From positions 1,488,001 to 1,552,000 of the forward strand of contig NC_089282.1 in the NCBI RefSeq assembly GCF_963678975.1: a stretch of DNA of 64,000 nucleotides, in the 5' to 3' direction. Origin of the DNA: Dysidea avara. Its lineage: Eukaryota; Porifera; Demospongiae; Dictyoceratida; Dysideidae. Every line of letters begins with the position of its first letter. Position 1 is the first letter of the stretch. The translations under genes were made by a program, and so were the position numbers. This document shows, piece after piece, positions 36,576 through 56,658 of the stretch. Under the pieces are notes generated by a model, which was not told the origin of the DNA, did not search any database, and saw only the letters and a list, made by a program, of their open reading frames with translations.

Positions 36576-37938
36576 TTTTCATTTTTTATACCTTTTGGTT
36601 TCTTACTTTTTCTAAGTTAGCTGGTAACATACTGTATGTAATGGGTTTTCACTTGCTTCTCGTGTGCTTGAGTTCAACTGATTGTTCCAGATGACAGGTG
36701 TAAGAACTCGTTTTAACAAAGTAGAACAGGCATGTGCTGATTAGTTCGGGGATTAGTTGGCACGGTTTAATCGCTTATGTTTCTTAATGCACTGCTTTAA
36801 TTTGCTTTGTAAGGTAGCTATTTCACTCTATGAATGCTGTTAATTGGTTCTCGTGTGTTTGATTAGTTTGTATGTTTGAGTTCAACTGACTGTTCCAGAC
36901 AATGGGTGGATAAGAACTTGTTCTTAGCAAAGTAGAACTGCCCCCCACTTTGAAGAGTGGAGGGGTGGTACCCCATCACTTTTCCCAATGCCCAGTTGTA
37001 TTCCAGTCATTAGCCAATTTACTTCACCTTGGTTTACTAGGATTTGTGCTAAAGGTTACATGCAAGAATGGGAGTGCTGGGAGTGCACAAAATCAAGATA
37101 CACTAATAGAGCAGTTACCTAACTACTCTAATAAAACATTCAGTGGAATCATCATAAGTTGGGCAATTTGTCTCCATTAACACATATAATCAAGAGCACG
37201 AGTCTATCTGAAATACCTTCATTTACTGATGTAGCTATCTAGTTGCGCAGTATATCTTAATGATAGCCATTGACATAGTATCCTATTCAAGTACACATGT
37301 ACCACTGAAAATGCTCAATCTCAAAGCATTCAAATCTCAAATTTTCCTGTGGGCATGCACCCAGATTCCCTTAGTATTGGCATAAAAAGCAAGGTACAGT
37401 TAATGATTTTGAAACACTCTGTAACTTAGTCACCCCACATGACTTCACTGTTCAAAGCCCCTGTCTTAAACCATAAGACATATATCAACCAATTGTTATA
37501 GAATATCAGTACACCAATCTATGTGCCATAGGTGGTGGAGATGGGGGGCCATGGCCCCCCCCACTTTTATGAGACACTGTTTGCAAGAAAAGATCGAGAT
37601 ACTCTAATAGAACAGTCAGGATCTGGATACTCTAATAGAGTAGTCACAGTATTCAGAGAAGCAGAGTAGCTAGCTACTTAGCTACGTATGTGTAGTAATA
37701 AATAAGGAGATATAATTGGTGGAGAGCAGCTACTGTCAGCAGGTAGCAACCTTTCTTTACAGCTGGCCTGGTCCCCTCACTCTTTGGCCTGCTCCACCGC
37801 CCCTGCTATGTACACAATTACAGTTTATGTTCAACAAAAAATTGATGGCATTTTCTTTGATTGACTTCCCATAGCTACATCAATTCATCTTTATGAAGCT
37901 ACGTAGATTGATCACCAGTTCTATAAAAAGAACAGAAA
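36576..37938. other. Intergenic, no gene seen
   Basis: Includes motif pairs at 37095-37140 and 37589-37645 and a palindromic GGGGGGCCATGGCCCCCC near 37543-37560. Confidence 0.4.
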
Positions 37939-38256
37939 CAAGTTTAAGAAAAAATTAGGTATTTTAAACTAGAGTAGGGATCAACTAGAAAATAGTGCGC
38001 CAGTAAAAAGTACTGAAACAAGCTTGAGTTAGTATATTATGACAGCAAAATACTGTAACACAAAAAGAAGTGAACATTCTAGCTACTGTGCATTTCACTT
38101 ATGAAACTCCATAGCACAGTATGGATATTCACTTCTTTTGGGCGGTTACAGTAATTTGCTGTCATACTCAAGCTTGTTTCAGTACTCATTATTGGTGCAC
38201 TATATTCTAGTTGATCCTTACTCTAGTTTAAAATTTCTAATTTTTCTTAAACTTGT
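37939..38256. mobile_element. Foldback element flanked by motif pairs
   Basis: The arms of about 130-145 bp are inverted (CAAGTTTAAGAAAAA at the left, TTTTTCTTAAACTTG at the right). Pairs of the CTCTAATAGAG motif lie on both sides, at 37589-37645 and at 38270-38303. The right pair includes the exact TGACTGCTCTATTAGAGT at 38285-38302. Confidence 0.85.
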
Positions 38257-38303
38257 TAGAATTGCGATTGTTCTATTAGAGTAGTGACTGCTCTATTAGA
38301 GTA

Positions 38304-39100
38304 CCTTGATCTTAGCACAAAAATTCAAGCTTATTTGCTCACTTTCTTCACAGTGTACAGTTTATATATGTGTAACAACAAGAGTCCATAATAAAGAGGA
38401 GAGTGTCCAACTCAGTATTGTACCATCAAAAATGAGCCCGGTAAGTACATAGTGATAATTGTTCCTGTTTGGCCACATTATATCCAAATTCATTTCAAAG
38501 AAGCCTCTCTATGAATGGGTGTCAAAGTGTTTAAAGAGCTTCTATCAAAACTCACTAGGCTTCTTTAATATGAATATGGCTAAAATATGGTCACAAGGGA
38601 CCTCGGCATACACTGCATGGTATTGTGTAACCTTAGAGCAAAACATGCCTTGACTTGGTATGCCTGGAATCTGCCTACAGCTGCAGTTTATAATTGCATG
38701 GCTCTGTTTGCCCTTACACCTGTACTATGTGATCATCAGTAATTGGGCATAGTAAGTAATTTGGTATTTTGATACAGTAATTTGGTATGATCCAAACCTC
38801 TGTATACACTTCTCCCTGGTAGGGGCACGTATGTTGTATCATGTGATCTGATTGTATGTGTCTTATGTATGGGTTAGGTAATGCTTTATTTACTATATAC
38901 ATCATGCTGTATACAGCTACACAATAGGTATAGATACAAAGTACACCTGGTAGCAATTGGAGTATACACTCTACACTTTGTACTATGTACCAGTTGACAC
39001 AACATTTATGAAACTAAATGGCCTAGCTACTAAATGAATTACAATTACACATTTAGCCTATATAGTTGGCAACAGTTCATCATTTTCATCTGATTATGGT
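38304..39100. other. Intergenic, no gene seen
   Basis: No coding or repeat structure recognised downstream of the secreted-protein gene. Confidence 0.35.
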
Positions 39101-40186
39101 TCAGAGATACAGGCCCCAAGACATACGACATCCTCCACCACGATTGTCAGTATCATCTCGGTAGTAATCTGTCCAGGAATTTGCAGTTGCACAAAGTTTT
39201 CGAGCAGCACCACCACCACACTGCCCACTATTACCATCTGGGTACCAATCATAGCATAGCCTTGCTTTTGTCAGCCATGATGGTGAAGAACTAGGAATGG
39301 ACAGCATCCATGACATTCTACATCCACCACCTCTTGAGTCTGTATCATCCCTGTACTCTTGAGTGAAACTACCAACATCAGCACATATTGACCTTGGTGC
39401 TCCCCCACCACACTGTCCTCCATTTCCATCTGCATACCAGCGATAACATATTTTGACACTTCTAAACCATGTTTCTGCATTAGGGGAAACAATGCTCCAT
39501 TGCATTCTACAGCCACCGCTTCGACTATCTGTATCATCTCTGTAAAACTGGGTGTTTCTCCCAACATAAGCACACAGCTTACGTGGCTCCCCTGCCCCGC
39601 ATTGACCAACACCACTACCATCTGGTCGCCATTGGTAGCAAAGTTGAGTTTGGTTAAACCATGATGGAACACCTGCACAGTATATGATAAAAAATATAAC
39701 TAGCTATAGTTTATTTTGAAGGCTGCTATGTACACGATATGTACACATCATACACATTGTACCTTGTTTAGCACTCTCTAGAATGGTTTGTACATCTTGT
39801 TTTAGCCCTTTGATTTGACCATCAAGTTGTTTAATCTGACTTTGCTGTACATTATATCCTTTATAGAGAGTGGAATTATAACCATCGAATTGAGCTGTTA
39901 CGGTTTTTTTTAGCTGTTGTAGTTCTTTAGCAGTTTGCCTTATTTCTGACTTCAATTCTTTATTTTCCTCAGTAAGGCCATCAATCTGTACTTGTTGGTG
40001 ATCAAGTTCATCTTGAAAAGTAGAATTCAATAGGTCAAGTGCAGCATCTTGCTTATCTAACTTTGATTCTATTATTTCTGTTATTGTTTGGGTATCCTCT
40101 TCATCTTCAAGTTTTACCACTATTACAGCTGATAACACAAAGGATAGTTCCAAGAATAAAAGCAAACACTTGAGCCACAGAGTCAT
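39101..40186 (-). CDS. Secreted coiled-coil protein with three cysteine-rich repeats
   Basis: Two exons, 40186-39763 and 39672-39101, join in phase 1 (donor CAAG|GTACAA, acceptor TGCAG|GTG) to give 331 residues. The start ATG (40186) has a TATA box 47 bp upstream. Residues 1-20 form a signal peptide (leucine-rich, ending VLSA). Residues about 35-140 are a coiled coil with regular leucine/glutamine heptads and two N-glycosylation sites. Three tandem repeats of about 58-64 residues follow. Each has the pattern W(F/L)...CY.W..DG...GQCG.G..R..CA...YRDDTD.R.GGCRM.W, so four conserved cysteines per repeat, probably two disulfides. The layout resembles oligomeric secreted recognition proteins such as collectins, but the repeat is not one I can name. 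Role in adhesion or defence is a guess. Confidence 0.85.
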
Positions 40187-40232
40187 ATCTGCAGTGCCTT
40201 TCTGACTGTAGATAGAGTGAACATTTGCTTAA

Positions 40233-40299
40233 ATTTATACTGTATGTAACTTGCATACCCTGCATGTATGGCTGCATGCATGGCTGCATGCAGCCATAC
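40233..40299 (-). promoter_or_regulatory. TATA box with an adjacent perfect 15-bp inverted repeat
   Basis: On the minus strand TATAAAT lies at 40239-40233, about 47 bp before the start codon. Twenty-six bases further upstream, GTATGGCTGCATGCA (40266-40280) and TGCATGCAGCCATAC (40285-40299) form a perfect inverted repeat with a 4-bp spacer. It could be a dimeric factor site. Confidence 0.5.
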
Positions 40300-41007
40300 T
40301 AGGATGTTTGCATATTCACAGCAGCTACGCATATAACCCAAAAATTGTGCACTCCTCATAAAACAATGAAATTTTCCACATACAGTGTAGATAGTACTAC
40401 TGGTGACATGTATGGTACCATCTGTCATGGTTAGATTTCCAAAACTATTGATGACAGTACTACAAAGCCATCATCCAATGTTCTTGCTGCAGTCAACACG
40501 GGTCCAATCGTCACCTCCAATGAGATGCTGATGAGTGTAGTGAGTGCCTAGGTATGCATCAACAGGACATAGTAGCAGGCAGCTGTGCTGGACACTGGAT
40601 TCGTGGTAAATGTGTAGATAATTGCAAGTTAGTTACTGAAAGGCATGAGTACATCTGCTACTAGGAAGTAGGCCTCCACATGTTGGCAAACAATTTGAAC
40701 TATGGTCGGTGTATGTTTTAGTTAAGGTACAGGATCTGCTTCTAACTGTAAGAGGTCTGCCATCATGTCCACTAACATCTTTTGTGAGGGCAGGCTTAAT
40801 GCCGACTTCAGGTAGCAAGTTTTTCAGTCACTGACTTTATCCACCACTTGACAGCCAGTGCTGGGAGTAGTGGAGAGGATATGTTGTTATATGAACATAT
40901 GAACATGCAGCTGTTGTTGTTTTAAAATATTTTAATGTGACACCATTGTTTACATGATTTTTACCAAAACAAGTGGCTATAGGATAAAAAGAAAAGCTAA
41001 CTAGTGA
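40300..41007. other. Intergenic upstream of the secreted-protein gene
   Basis: No gene supported. Confidence 0.35.
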
Positions 41008-41213
41008 TAACTTTGTGTGGGCATCTAGACAGTGGGTTGCTGTAAAAATTTTTGTGTGGCTGCATGTGTGGGGTAAATGTCGTCATCCAGTACATTTACC
41101 ACAGATTAACTATCATCACCCTCACTAAGAATTAGCCCACACATGCAGCCACACAAAATTTTTACAGCTGACTATGAACCCACCGTCTAGACATGCACAC
41201 CCACACAAAGTTA
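41008..41213. mobile_element. Foldback element with imperfect arms of about 65-75 bp
   Basis: TAACTTTGTGTGGGCATCTA at the left and its complement-like CACCCACACAAAGTTA at the right bracket GTAAAAATTTTTGTGTGGCT and AGCCACACAAAATTTTTAC. Confidence 0.75.
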
Positions 41214-43289
41214 TTACTACATACAGCCACAAATGTATTCTGCATTATGGTGTTTGAGCAACCACAACAGGTAAACTCTTAGTGCTATGGGTCTGAGTTT
41301 TCTTGTGAGACATCTTGAATAAGCTAGTGTTTACTAAGTAGTCAACTCAAAACTGGAAGTCCGTACAATATTGCATATGCACACTCACTCACGGCAGAAA
41401 AGTTCATTTTTATTATTAGTACCTGCCAAAGTTAATTTACACCCCAAAGGCAGATAAATTCAAAAAATTATTGCAGCCAATAAAAGTGACCATAACTTTG
41501 GAATGGTATCACTTCAATAGAAAACCAAGTTGTTTCTTTCAACAAGATATTTGTTTCAGTACCATATTTTATTTGTTAACATCCTTGTGCTGGTTGGTCT
41601 ATGAGGCATCACAAGCAGAAGAACATTTTCTTTATTTTATTATCCCACTAGGGGACCTGTGAGAAATTTATTCTATATATAGCAAAAAAATTTTCCAGCA
41701 GCCATAACAAAGAAGGCTAGTAAAATGCCAGACAACTAGCAGTAAATAATTTCTATTGAACTTATTTATCATAGACATACTAAAAAAAAATTAAAGCGGG
41801 AATAGGGATCACTGGGGTGGTTATGTAAACCACAAATCCCCATTTTGACTCATGCAGTGTTGTCTGTATGAAATGCTCAATCTATCCATTAGTCAAAATA
41901 GGGATTTGTGGTTTACATATCCACCCCAGTGATCCCTTCTTGTTTGGGTGCATTTCCTTGTTTATTTTTTTCTACGAATATGTCTAGTTTATGCACTTTT
42001 TAAAATCCATTGATGGAAATAGCTTGTTGGACCTCACCGCAGGAGCTCATAAACACTATAAGGCACAAAGGGCCCAACACACTCAGGACATTATATTATA
42101 TTGTTGTGTTCTAGGTGAGCAGTGACTGAAATCTGTGCTGCAGTCAGCAGCTGCAGACTTCTAATCCAGACCGGATACTATGAATCACCAGATTTGTAGG
42201 ATGTGTAGTAGCATTACACTACAATTAAGGTCTACATTATGATGTCTATTTCTGTACATGCTGTATGATGTATTGTGTACACATGGCCTGTATGGAAGCT
42301 AATGCAGTAATGAAGAAAGACTACAGCTGTTGATATACATGTGCATGCTCAGCCGGCTTCCATATAATTCTGGCTCATGCAGGCCATAATGCAGTAGCTA
42401 TTGCTAATATTTTTCCTCAAGACTGAACACTACAAAAAGAATCACCGCCAGGATCAGCCACAGTATGTACTGTACAACACATGCATGCTGTATATAATGC
42501 TCAGACAGTGTCTGAGTTCATAATAATTTTTAAGAAGTATGGAGAGAGTGTACTACAGTACATGTTCTAGTACAAATGCACTGACTCAATTTAACTCAGT
42601 CAAGTTCCTCTTTAATGAAATCTCATAAATTCACTGGCCAGCATGATAGAGCAGTGCTGATAATTGAGGCCATGCCTTAGACAGGCTTGCATGACTGCAG
42701 TCTTCCTACTTAGCTAATATTGAACTCTGGTGTTAGGCTATATTGGGATCCACTTGATGATGGTAAGCTGGGATACTTTGGCGAGGATGACTTGCCTTAG
42801 CAAGTTCACTGTCTAGCTACAACCACTGTAGTAGGTATGAGCACAACCGATATACAACATGAAATACATTAGCAGTACAGGCAGGAAATTACAACATGTG
42901 TTACCTAGCTAATTAAATGTGTGTGCATGAAGTCAACAAGTTCTTGACTGGCTTCTATTGGTGCTGCTACACACATACAGAGCTTATGATAACAATTCAA
43001 ATTGCATAGATGTCTGACCATAATGCAATTTGTCTGGACACAGTGTCCCATCAAAGCACAAGGAAGGAGCCTAAGGGCTGAGCTGGCATGCTATCAACAA
43101 TAACAGTCACTTGGTTGCCAGGAGATGGTATACATTCTTACAACCCAAGGGAGTGACCACAAATGTACCATTGCCAATCCTCCGGTGTACTGTAACTACA
43201 TAACAGTTGCAGTAAGGCATGTGACATCTTACCACTATAATGTTTATATGCTATGCTACAGTGCATTCATCATCCACATGTCCAGTAAA
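41214..43289. other. Intergenic, no gene seen apart from the small foldback at 41805-41936
   Basis: No exon of the GLG1-like gene could be recognised here although its 3' end is expected on this side. Confidence 0.35.
41805..41936. mobile_element. Small foldback element
   Basis: GGGATCACTGGGGTGG at the left end and CCACCCCAGTGATCCC at the right end are perfect complements. Together with GTAAACCACAAATCCC they give arms of about 47 bp. Confidence 0.85.
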
Positions 43290-43352
43290 TTTTGGCAATT
43301 GTCCGGCCGATTTTGGCAATTGTCCGGCCGATTTTGGCAATTGTCCGGCCAA
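43290..43352. repeat. 21-bp minisatellite, three copies
   Basis: Three near-identical units containing GGCAATTGTCCGGCC. A related GTCCGGACA sequence occurs near 52915. Confidence 0.9.
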
Positions 43353-43436
43353 TTTTGGTTTGCCAGGACATTGTGGCAGGACAACAGAGAATTCTTATCA
43401 TAAGCTTTGCACATAGCTAGTCATGACAAAGACATT

Positions 43437-43598
43437 AACCAGTATGATGTGGTCATAACCAGTATGATGTGGTCATAACCAGTATGATGTGGTCATAACC
43501 AGTATGATGTGGTCATAACCAGTATGATGTGGTCATAACCAGTATGATGTGGTCATAACCAGTATGATGTGGTCATAACCAGTATGATGTGGTCATAA
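43437..43598. repeat. 20-bp minisatellite, eight identical copies
   Basis: The unit AGTATGATGTGGTCATAACC repeats without change; the last copy ends in AATG. The lack of divergence points to recent expansion. Confidence 0.97.
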
Positions 43599-44202
43599 TG
43601 CACTTACTAACCACATGCAGACAGTGTGGTAGTATTATAGTATTTGGTTATACTGTAACTGCAAAATTCCATTGTATAACAAAGACAAATGCTGTGTGCT
43701 AATTAATTGAAGGCCTACCTTAATACAAGGGTAGGATGTGTTTACAATAGCTTTGAGAACAAGGCTTGCTACAACTAATGAAACCAGTGTCTTGTCAAAA
43801 GTATGTCAACAGCAGCTGTTACCATATTCTATATATTCTATATTCTCTATTCTGTATATATTCTAATATCATCAGAAGTATTAGAAGTCAGAAGGTCTAA
43901 CTTGAAACACAAGGCTGAAGCATAAGACTGTCACACTGCCATATATTAAGGGTTTAATTGGACAGTAGTTCGACCAATAAAAGACATACGTATGTACTAC
44001 TGTACCGCACAATATAAAATTTGGCAGATCGACCTTTGATTCACCAAAATTTTCTTATCCAATTTTAGCCAACTAAATGGAGAGAATGTAGCTTGATACA
44101 AGCATTCACCAAATATATCATCCACCAAATTCTACATATCTTGAAATTATATCTCGCCAAAAATTTTTGTATTGTACAGTACAGCTGGTGATTGATGCAT
44201 AC

Positions 44203-52083
<7,881 letters not shown>

Positions 52084-53860
52084 CTGTGGAACAGTCTACA
52101 ACAACACAAACAATATGTATACACTGTACAAATAAAGTTTCACATAAAGAAAATCACACTTTGTATAACCAGTAAAACACCACTGTGAAACAAAACATTT
52201 GTTATAGTAATTTTACCCATTACATGTTTTCTTCTAAACAAAACAGAACTAGTGACACAAAGCAATGAACGGATGATGTCATCTTCACCTTGTAGATATA
52301 CGAACAATTGTATACCATCATCACGTGCTGCATCTATTAGTATTAGGGTAGATGCTACCGGCTGTTTTACTGCATGCAACATACCTTTCATGGTTACAAC
52401 AGGAATACACATTAATGGGGACAAAACACCACAGCATGAATTCGAAAGTTTCAAAATATTAATTGTTACACTTAGTATGACTTTTTCACAATATGGGGTC
52501 TGAGGGTGTTCCCCCCTAGAGTGTTATCTGTAGTGAACTAGAGTCCAGTAGGTACACATCAGGGTACTGTCCCCAACACACTAGTAAGGTATCTGATTGG
52601 TGGGATCTCTCCATCCCCTATAGCAATGATATGTGATATCAGAAGTAAAGAATTGTGGTACATATCAAATCAGTTGTAACACGTCTACCAAATGTCATCA
52701 ACTTTCACATGTCATTTTGAATTGATACAAATACATCAACTCCTTCCAAATTGCTTCTGGTCTGATATAGCCATCCCACACAAAGGATCTGTTTACAGCC
52801 ACATTACACCCCGTGAGTATGGTTTCCTTGCAGAGTGATGTACTTGACATGAGTACAGTGCTCCTGATAAGAATTCTAAAGTGCCAGGACAAAATGTCCT
52901 GACAAATCCAAACTTGTCCGGACATATTTATACTTTGCATGGACACAAGTGACCTATAACACTGCCTGTAGTAGGCATTCTCTGATGGATGACACTCTGG
53001 CTGTAGGCATTCCTTGTGTTATGCTAAGGATAGCTTTTATGTGCTGAGACACTATTACAAGTGATTTTGTAAGGTTTCTGTACAGCAGAGGGGTTGGCAT
53101 TGGTACACTCTCTTGGGTGGCTTTAATGTTTAATCTCCTAGCAACCAAGAGACAGCTATCAGTAGTAAACAGTAAACCAAATATGCACACCCTGGGCTTT
53201 TTGGACTCCTTTGATAGGATATTATGTCCGGAAATTGTCTGACCGTTATCGGGAACCATCTTTATAATCCCACAAGTATATCTGGCTGTAATATCACAAG
53301 AGGAAACCCCACCAATGTACCCCAGGTTGGGCAGAGTATAAATTTGCAACTCACCCCTGGTCTAAATGAACAGGTGATGTCAAATCTCAAATCATGCTAC
53401 AAATCTCCTAGTATTTGACTGTTGACAATATAGTGCTTTTATGCTTGTTGTAAATGCTACTTACACTGGGGACAGCTTTAGGCTGCAATCCCCACATGCT
53501 GCCCGAAGTAGGGGAGCATTACATTGCATTACACTACACAACAATAGCTTACCCCTTAGCTGACAAGCTGGCCACACGATCTCTATCACCAGTCCAGTTC
53601 TTCACAAAACAAAGTGACATTATCTCATTGTTACCTGACCTAAAATGTCAATAGGAAGATCACAACCTGTAGTAATAGTACACACCTTGATAACAACTTG
53701 TATATCACCAAAAGTCCCTCCGGCTAGTAATCAACAAGATACATCACACAATTATATGATGTACTTGTATTGCGTGCTCAGTGGAAACTACAATGAAAGA
53801 AACCTCACTTACTGGATACCTTTCAACAAAACCACCTTGATATTAATAGTAGGCATTTCA
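52084..53860. other. Presumed intron or 5' region of the GLG1-like gene, no exon recognised
   Basis: Contains a CCAGGACAAAATGTCCTG palindromic segment near 52883 and other repeat-like text. A frame ending NWTGDRDRVASLSAKG (minus strand, about 53610-53563) was seen but could not be linked to any exon. Confidence 0.3.
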
Positions 53861-53872
53861 AGTAGATATGTA

Positions 53873-54285
53873 CTTCATGACCTCATTGTAGTGACCATGT
53901 TAAACATAGCTAAGGTGTACTTCATGACCTCATTAATAAGACCACCTCATTATAGTGACCATGTCAAGTAGGTTCCAAACATAGCTAAGGTGTACTTCAT
54001 GACTTCATTAATAAGACCACCTCATTATAGTGACCATGTCAAGTAGATCCCAAACATAGTTAAGGTATACTTCATGACCTCATTAATAAGACCACCTCAT
54101 TATAGTGACCATGTCAAGTAGATCCCAAACATAGCTAAGGTGTACTTCATGACTTCATTAATAAGACCACCTCATTATAGTGACCATGTCAAGTAGATCC
54201 CAAACATAGTTAAGGTGTACTTCATGACCTAGCTCATTAATAAGACCACCTCATTATAATGACCATATCAAGTAGGCAACAGTAG
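53873..54285. repeat. 75-bp satellite derived from a pogo-type MITE
   Basis: Five and a half units spaced exactly 75 bp apart (ATGTCAAGTAG at 53961, 54036, 54111, 54186; the last is 79 bp because of an AGCT insertion). The unit text (CCAAACATAG(C/T)TAAGGTGTA, CATGACCTCATTAATAAG, ACCACCTCATTATAGTGACC) is the interior of the MITE at 14959-15135. Confidence 0.93.
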
Positions 54286-54698
54286 TGCCATTGTGACCAT
54301 GTCAGTAGCGCTCTTGTTAAGTTGACAACAAATTCCCACCCAAAACCTGTACTGTTGCGAGGGGTATGACAACACTGTCAATCACATAGATATGTCCAGG
54401 ATGAGCTAGCAATCAAACACCAATCATGAGCAATTTACGCTCACGCAAAGTAATTAGAACTGATTAAAAACTAGTCTCACAAACATATTACTAAACAGTA
54501 CAAGTTCACATGGCACAAAACTAGTATGCTAAGCATGACTTACTGTCCTTCAGAACCCAATATGACACTATGGCAACCATGAGTGAATTTTCAAATCAAG
54601 TTTCAAATCACAAATCAGGTTACAAATATTTCAGATTGTGAAGGCGTCACATCCCTAGCCTTTTACTGATAGTTTCATTATTATTGTCATCTGATTTG

Positions 54699-54932
54699 TC
54701 AAAGACAGGGTTTCACCAAAAGGTTTGAGGCCTGCACAAGGGTGCTTCCCAGATTACAAAAAAGACTTATAATATTGGAACTTAAGAATTCGGCGGCATC
54801 GACTCTACCTGATGGTGTTACTATTGCCAGGCGTTCAACAACGTCCTTGGCAAATGACTTCGGGGACATAGGCTTCTTCTTGGGGGTCTGATCGATGATA
54901 TCTGCAGACACATCCAGGAGACTACTGTCCAT
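54699..54932 (-). CDS. GLTP-like N-terminal fragment, possibly a pseudogene
   Basis: The ATG at 54932 has a fair context (GACATGG) and opens 77 codons. A polar, lysine/proline-containing leader (TPKKKPMSPKS) precedes GRVDAAEFLSSNIISLFCNLGS. That segment resembles the first helices of the glycolipid transfer protein fold (F...a..i..lf..LGs). In a GLTP the next part would contain a K-x-D glycolipid-binding motif. A downstream shifted frame reads FDKSDDNNNETISKRL, as if a frameshift followed LGS. Without a donor site after LGS, a decayed copy is as likely as a real first exon. The family call is tentative. Confidence 0.35.
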   Translation of the reverse strand: MDSSLLDVSADIIDQTPKKKPMSPKSFAKDVVERLAIVTPSGRVDAAEFLSSNIISLFCNLGSTLVQASNLLVKPCL

Positions 54933-55014
54933 GTCTTCAATAGTGCTACTTATGTGGTGGAGAGAAAAAAAATGTAAATAATAAAATGTTTAATTTTAAT
55001 GCTGTAGTAAGTTA

Positions 55015-55167
55015 AGATATGTGTTAAGAGGTGATTGGTGAGAGAGAAGATGGTAGACGGAACTCTGTGACGTTGTTCAGAATTCCAGGAGACTCTGACA
55101 ATATTATTGTCAATAGTCAGGTAACTAAGAGCTTAATACTAGTCATCATCACCTCTTAACACATATC
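55015..55167. repeat. Inverted repeat, 19-bp arms
   Basis: GATATGTGTTAAGAGGTGA at 55016-55034 and TCACCTCTTAACACATATC at 55149-55167 are perfect complements, with about 114 bp between them. Confidence 0.85.
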
Positions 55168-56320
55168 ATCATCACCTTTCTTCATTGTGAAACAAATGCT
55201 AAAGAAATTTAGATTTTTTGTTTAATTTTGAAAATATTTTGCCCATTGTGTTTATTGTATTCTACTGTAAAATTTGGTATACACTAACGTATAAATCCAA
55301 TGTTATAAGGGGAAGAACTTGTGACTAAGCTGTAGCATTGATTGCTCCATTAGAATAGCTACGTCACTGCTTTATTAGATTACATACCTTAATCATTTTA
55401 AAGGAGGTGAAAAGTAAACTGTGCACTGTGCAGAGGGTTTAACAGCTAAAATGATGTTAGTTAAATACAATACATGTAAGCTACTGAAACACAGTGACAC
55501 ATAGTGTTTTGATATGATAAATTGTCAAAACAGCAATAAAAAAGCTAGTTAGAGTGACAGTGAGCTCAAATTTTCTATAGAAACCATAATAACTCATCTA
55601 GATATACCACTACATACGTAGTTATAATACATACACACCACAGTGAACACACTCATCCACTTTACACATACAACATGTACCCCATACTAGTTGACTAGCA
55701 CACTTATACCATAATTACTGTAGACACTACACACAGACAGACAGACAGATGTACACACTTACACTCAAGTCATTTGCAGAGATGATGCATTTAGCATCAA
55801 ACACACTCTGGTGGGTGTGAGATGTGTCACCTTGCCAACATGACCAGTCATGATGCAGTGTTGTGGCCAACCTGTAACACACTCTATATAATGTCTACCA
55901 TGACATACACATACTGTGAACACGTGCACTGAGCACTGATACCATATGCAAGTAAATTTTGACATCAAAAAATTGACGAATCTGCTTATTTCGTCAAATT
56001 TAAATTCGTCAAATTCCCATAAGCACCTTTAAAAGTACATGTTTTATCAATTTCTTGATTTTTTATCAACATTTATAAGTATGTACAAGTTTATTTTTTA
56101 TTTTTTATTATTATAATTGCAAGACCTCGCACAGCGAGTATAAATGCAATATACAAATCAAAATATATAGCTACAGCTAGCTAATTACAATTTTACAGTT
56201 CATTTATAAGAAGGTTGTTAAACACGGTGATAGATGAAGCTTAAACAGTCTCTGGTTGCAAGTTGTTCCATAGTATAGCAGTGGAAGGAAAGAAGCTGAA
56301 TTTATATGTGTCAATTCTAG

Positions 56321-56658
56321 TTGAGCTGGATTCTGAAAAAAACCTAAAAATTAAAAGTGGATTTTCTCAACAGAGTTAACATTTCAGCCAACCAGATGAT
56401 TAGTGGTAACAGCAAAGGTGTCAACAACAGACATGTACGGTTTGGCTCCATTATAAGTCAGGAAAGTGCAGCAATTTGCACTGTACCTTTATGGTTTCCC
56501 CATAGGAAATGTATGGTGAAAATTTTGATTGGCTGTAAATATTATGTCCGACAGAAATATTTTTAGCGGGCCAAGCAGTACTACAAATGAGCCAAATTTC
56601 AAGATCATGTGTAACTGCATCCATGAGTTATTAAATGTTTTTGAGGATTCAGCTCAAT
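56321..56658. mobile_element. MITE with TTGAGCTGG ends, copy 2
   Basis: Same ends and interior as 22074-22399, with several small indels. The left flank ends TA if one base (G) is included and the right flank starts TA, which may be a target duplication. Confidence 0.7.

Noticed and set aside
53454..53654. Plus-strand 66-residue frame
   Set aside because: No start context, no partner exon, and the opposite strand is equally open; no family recognised.
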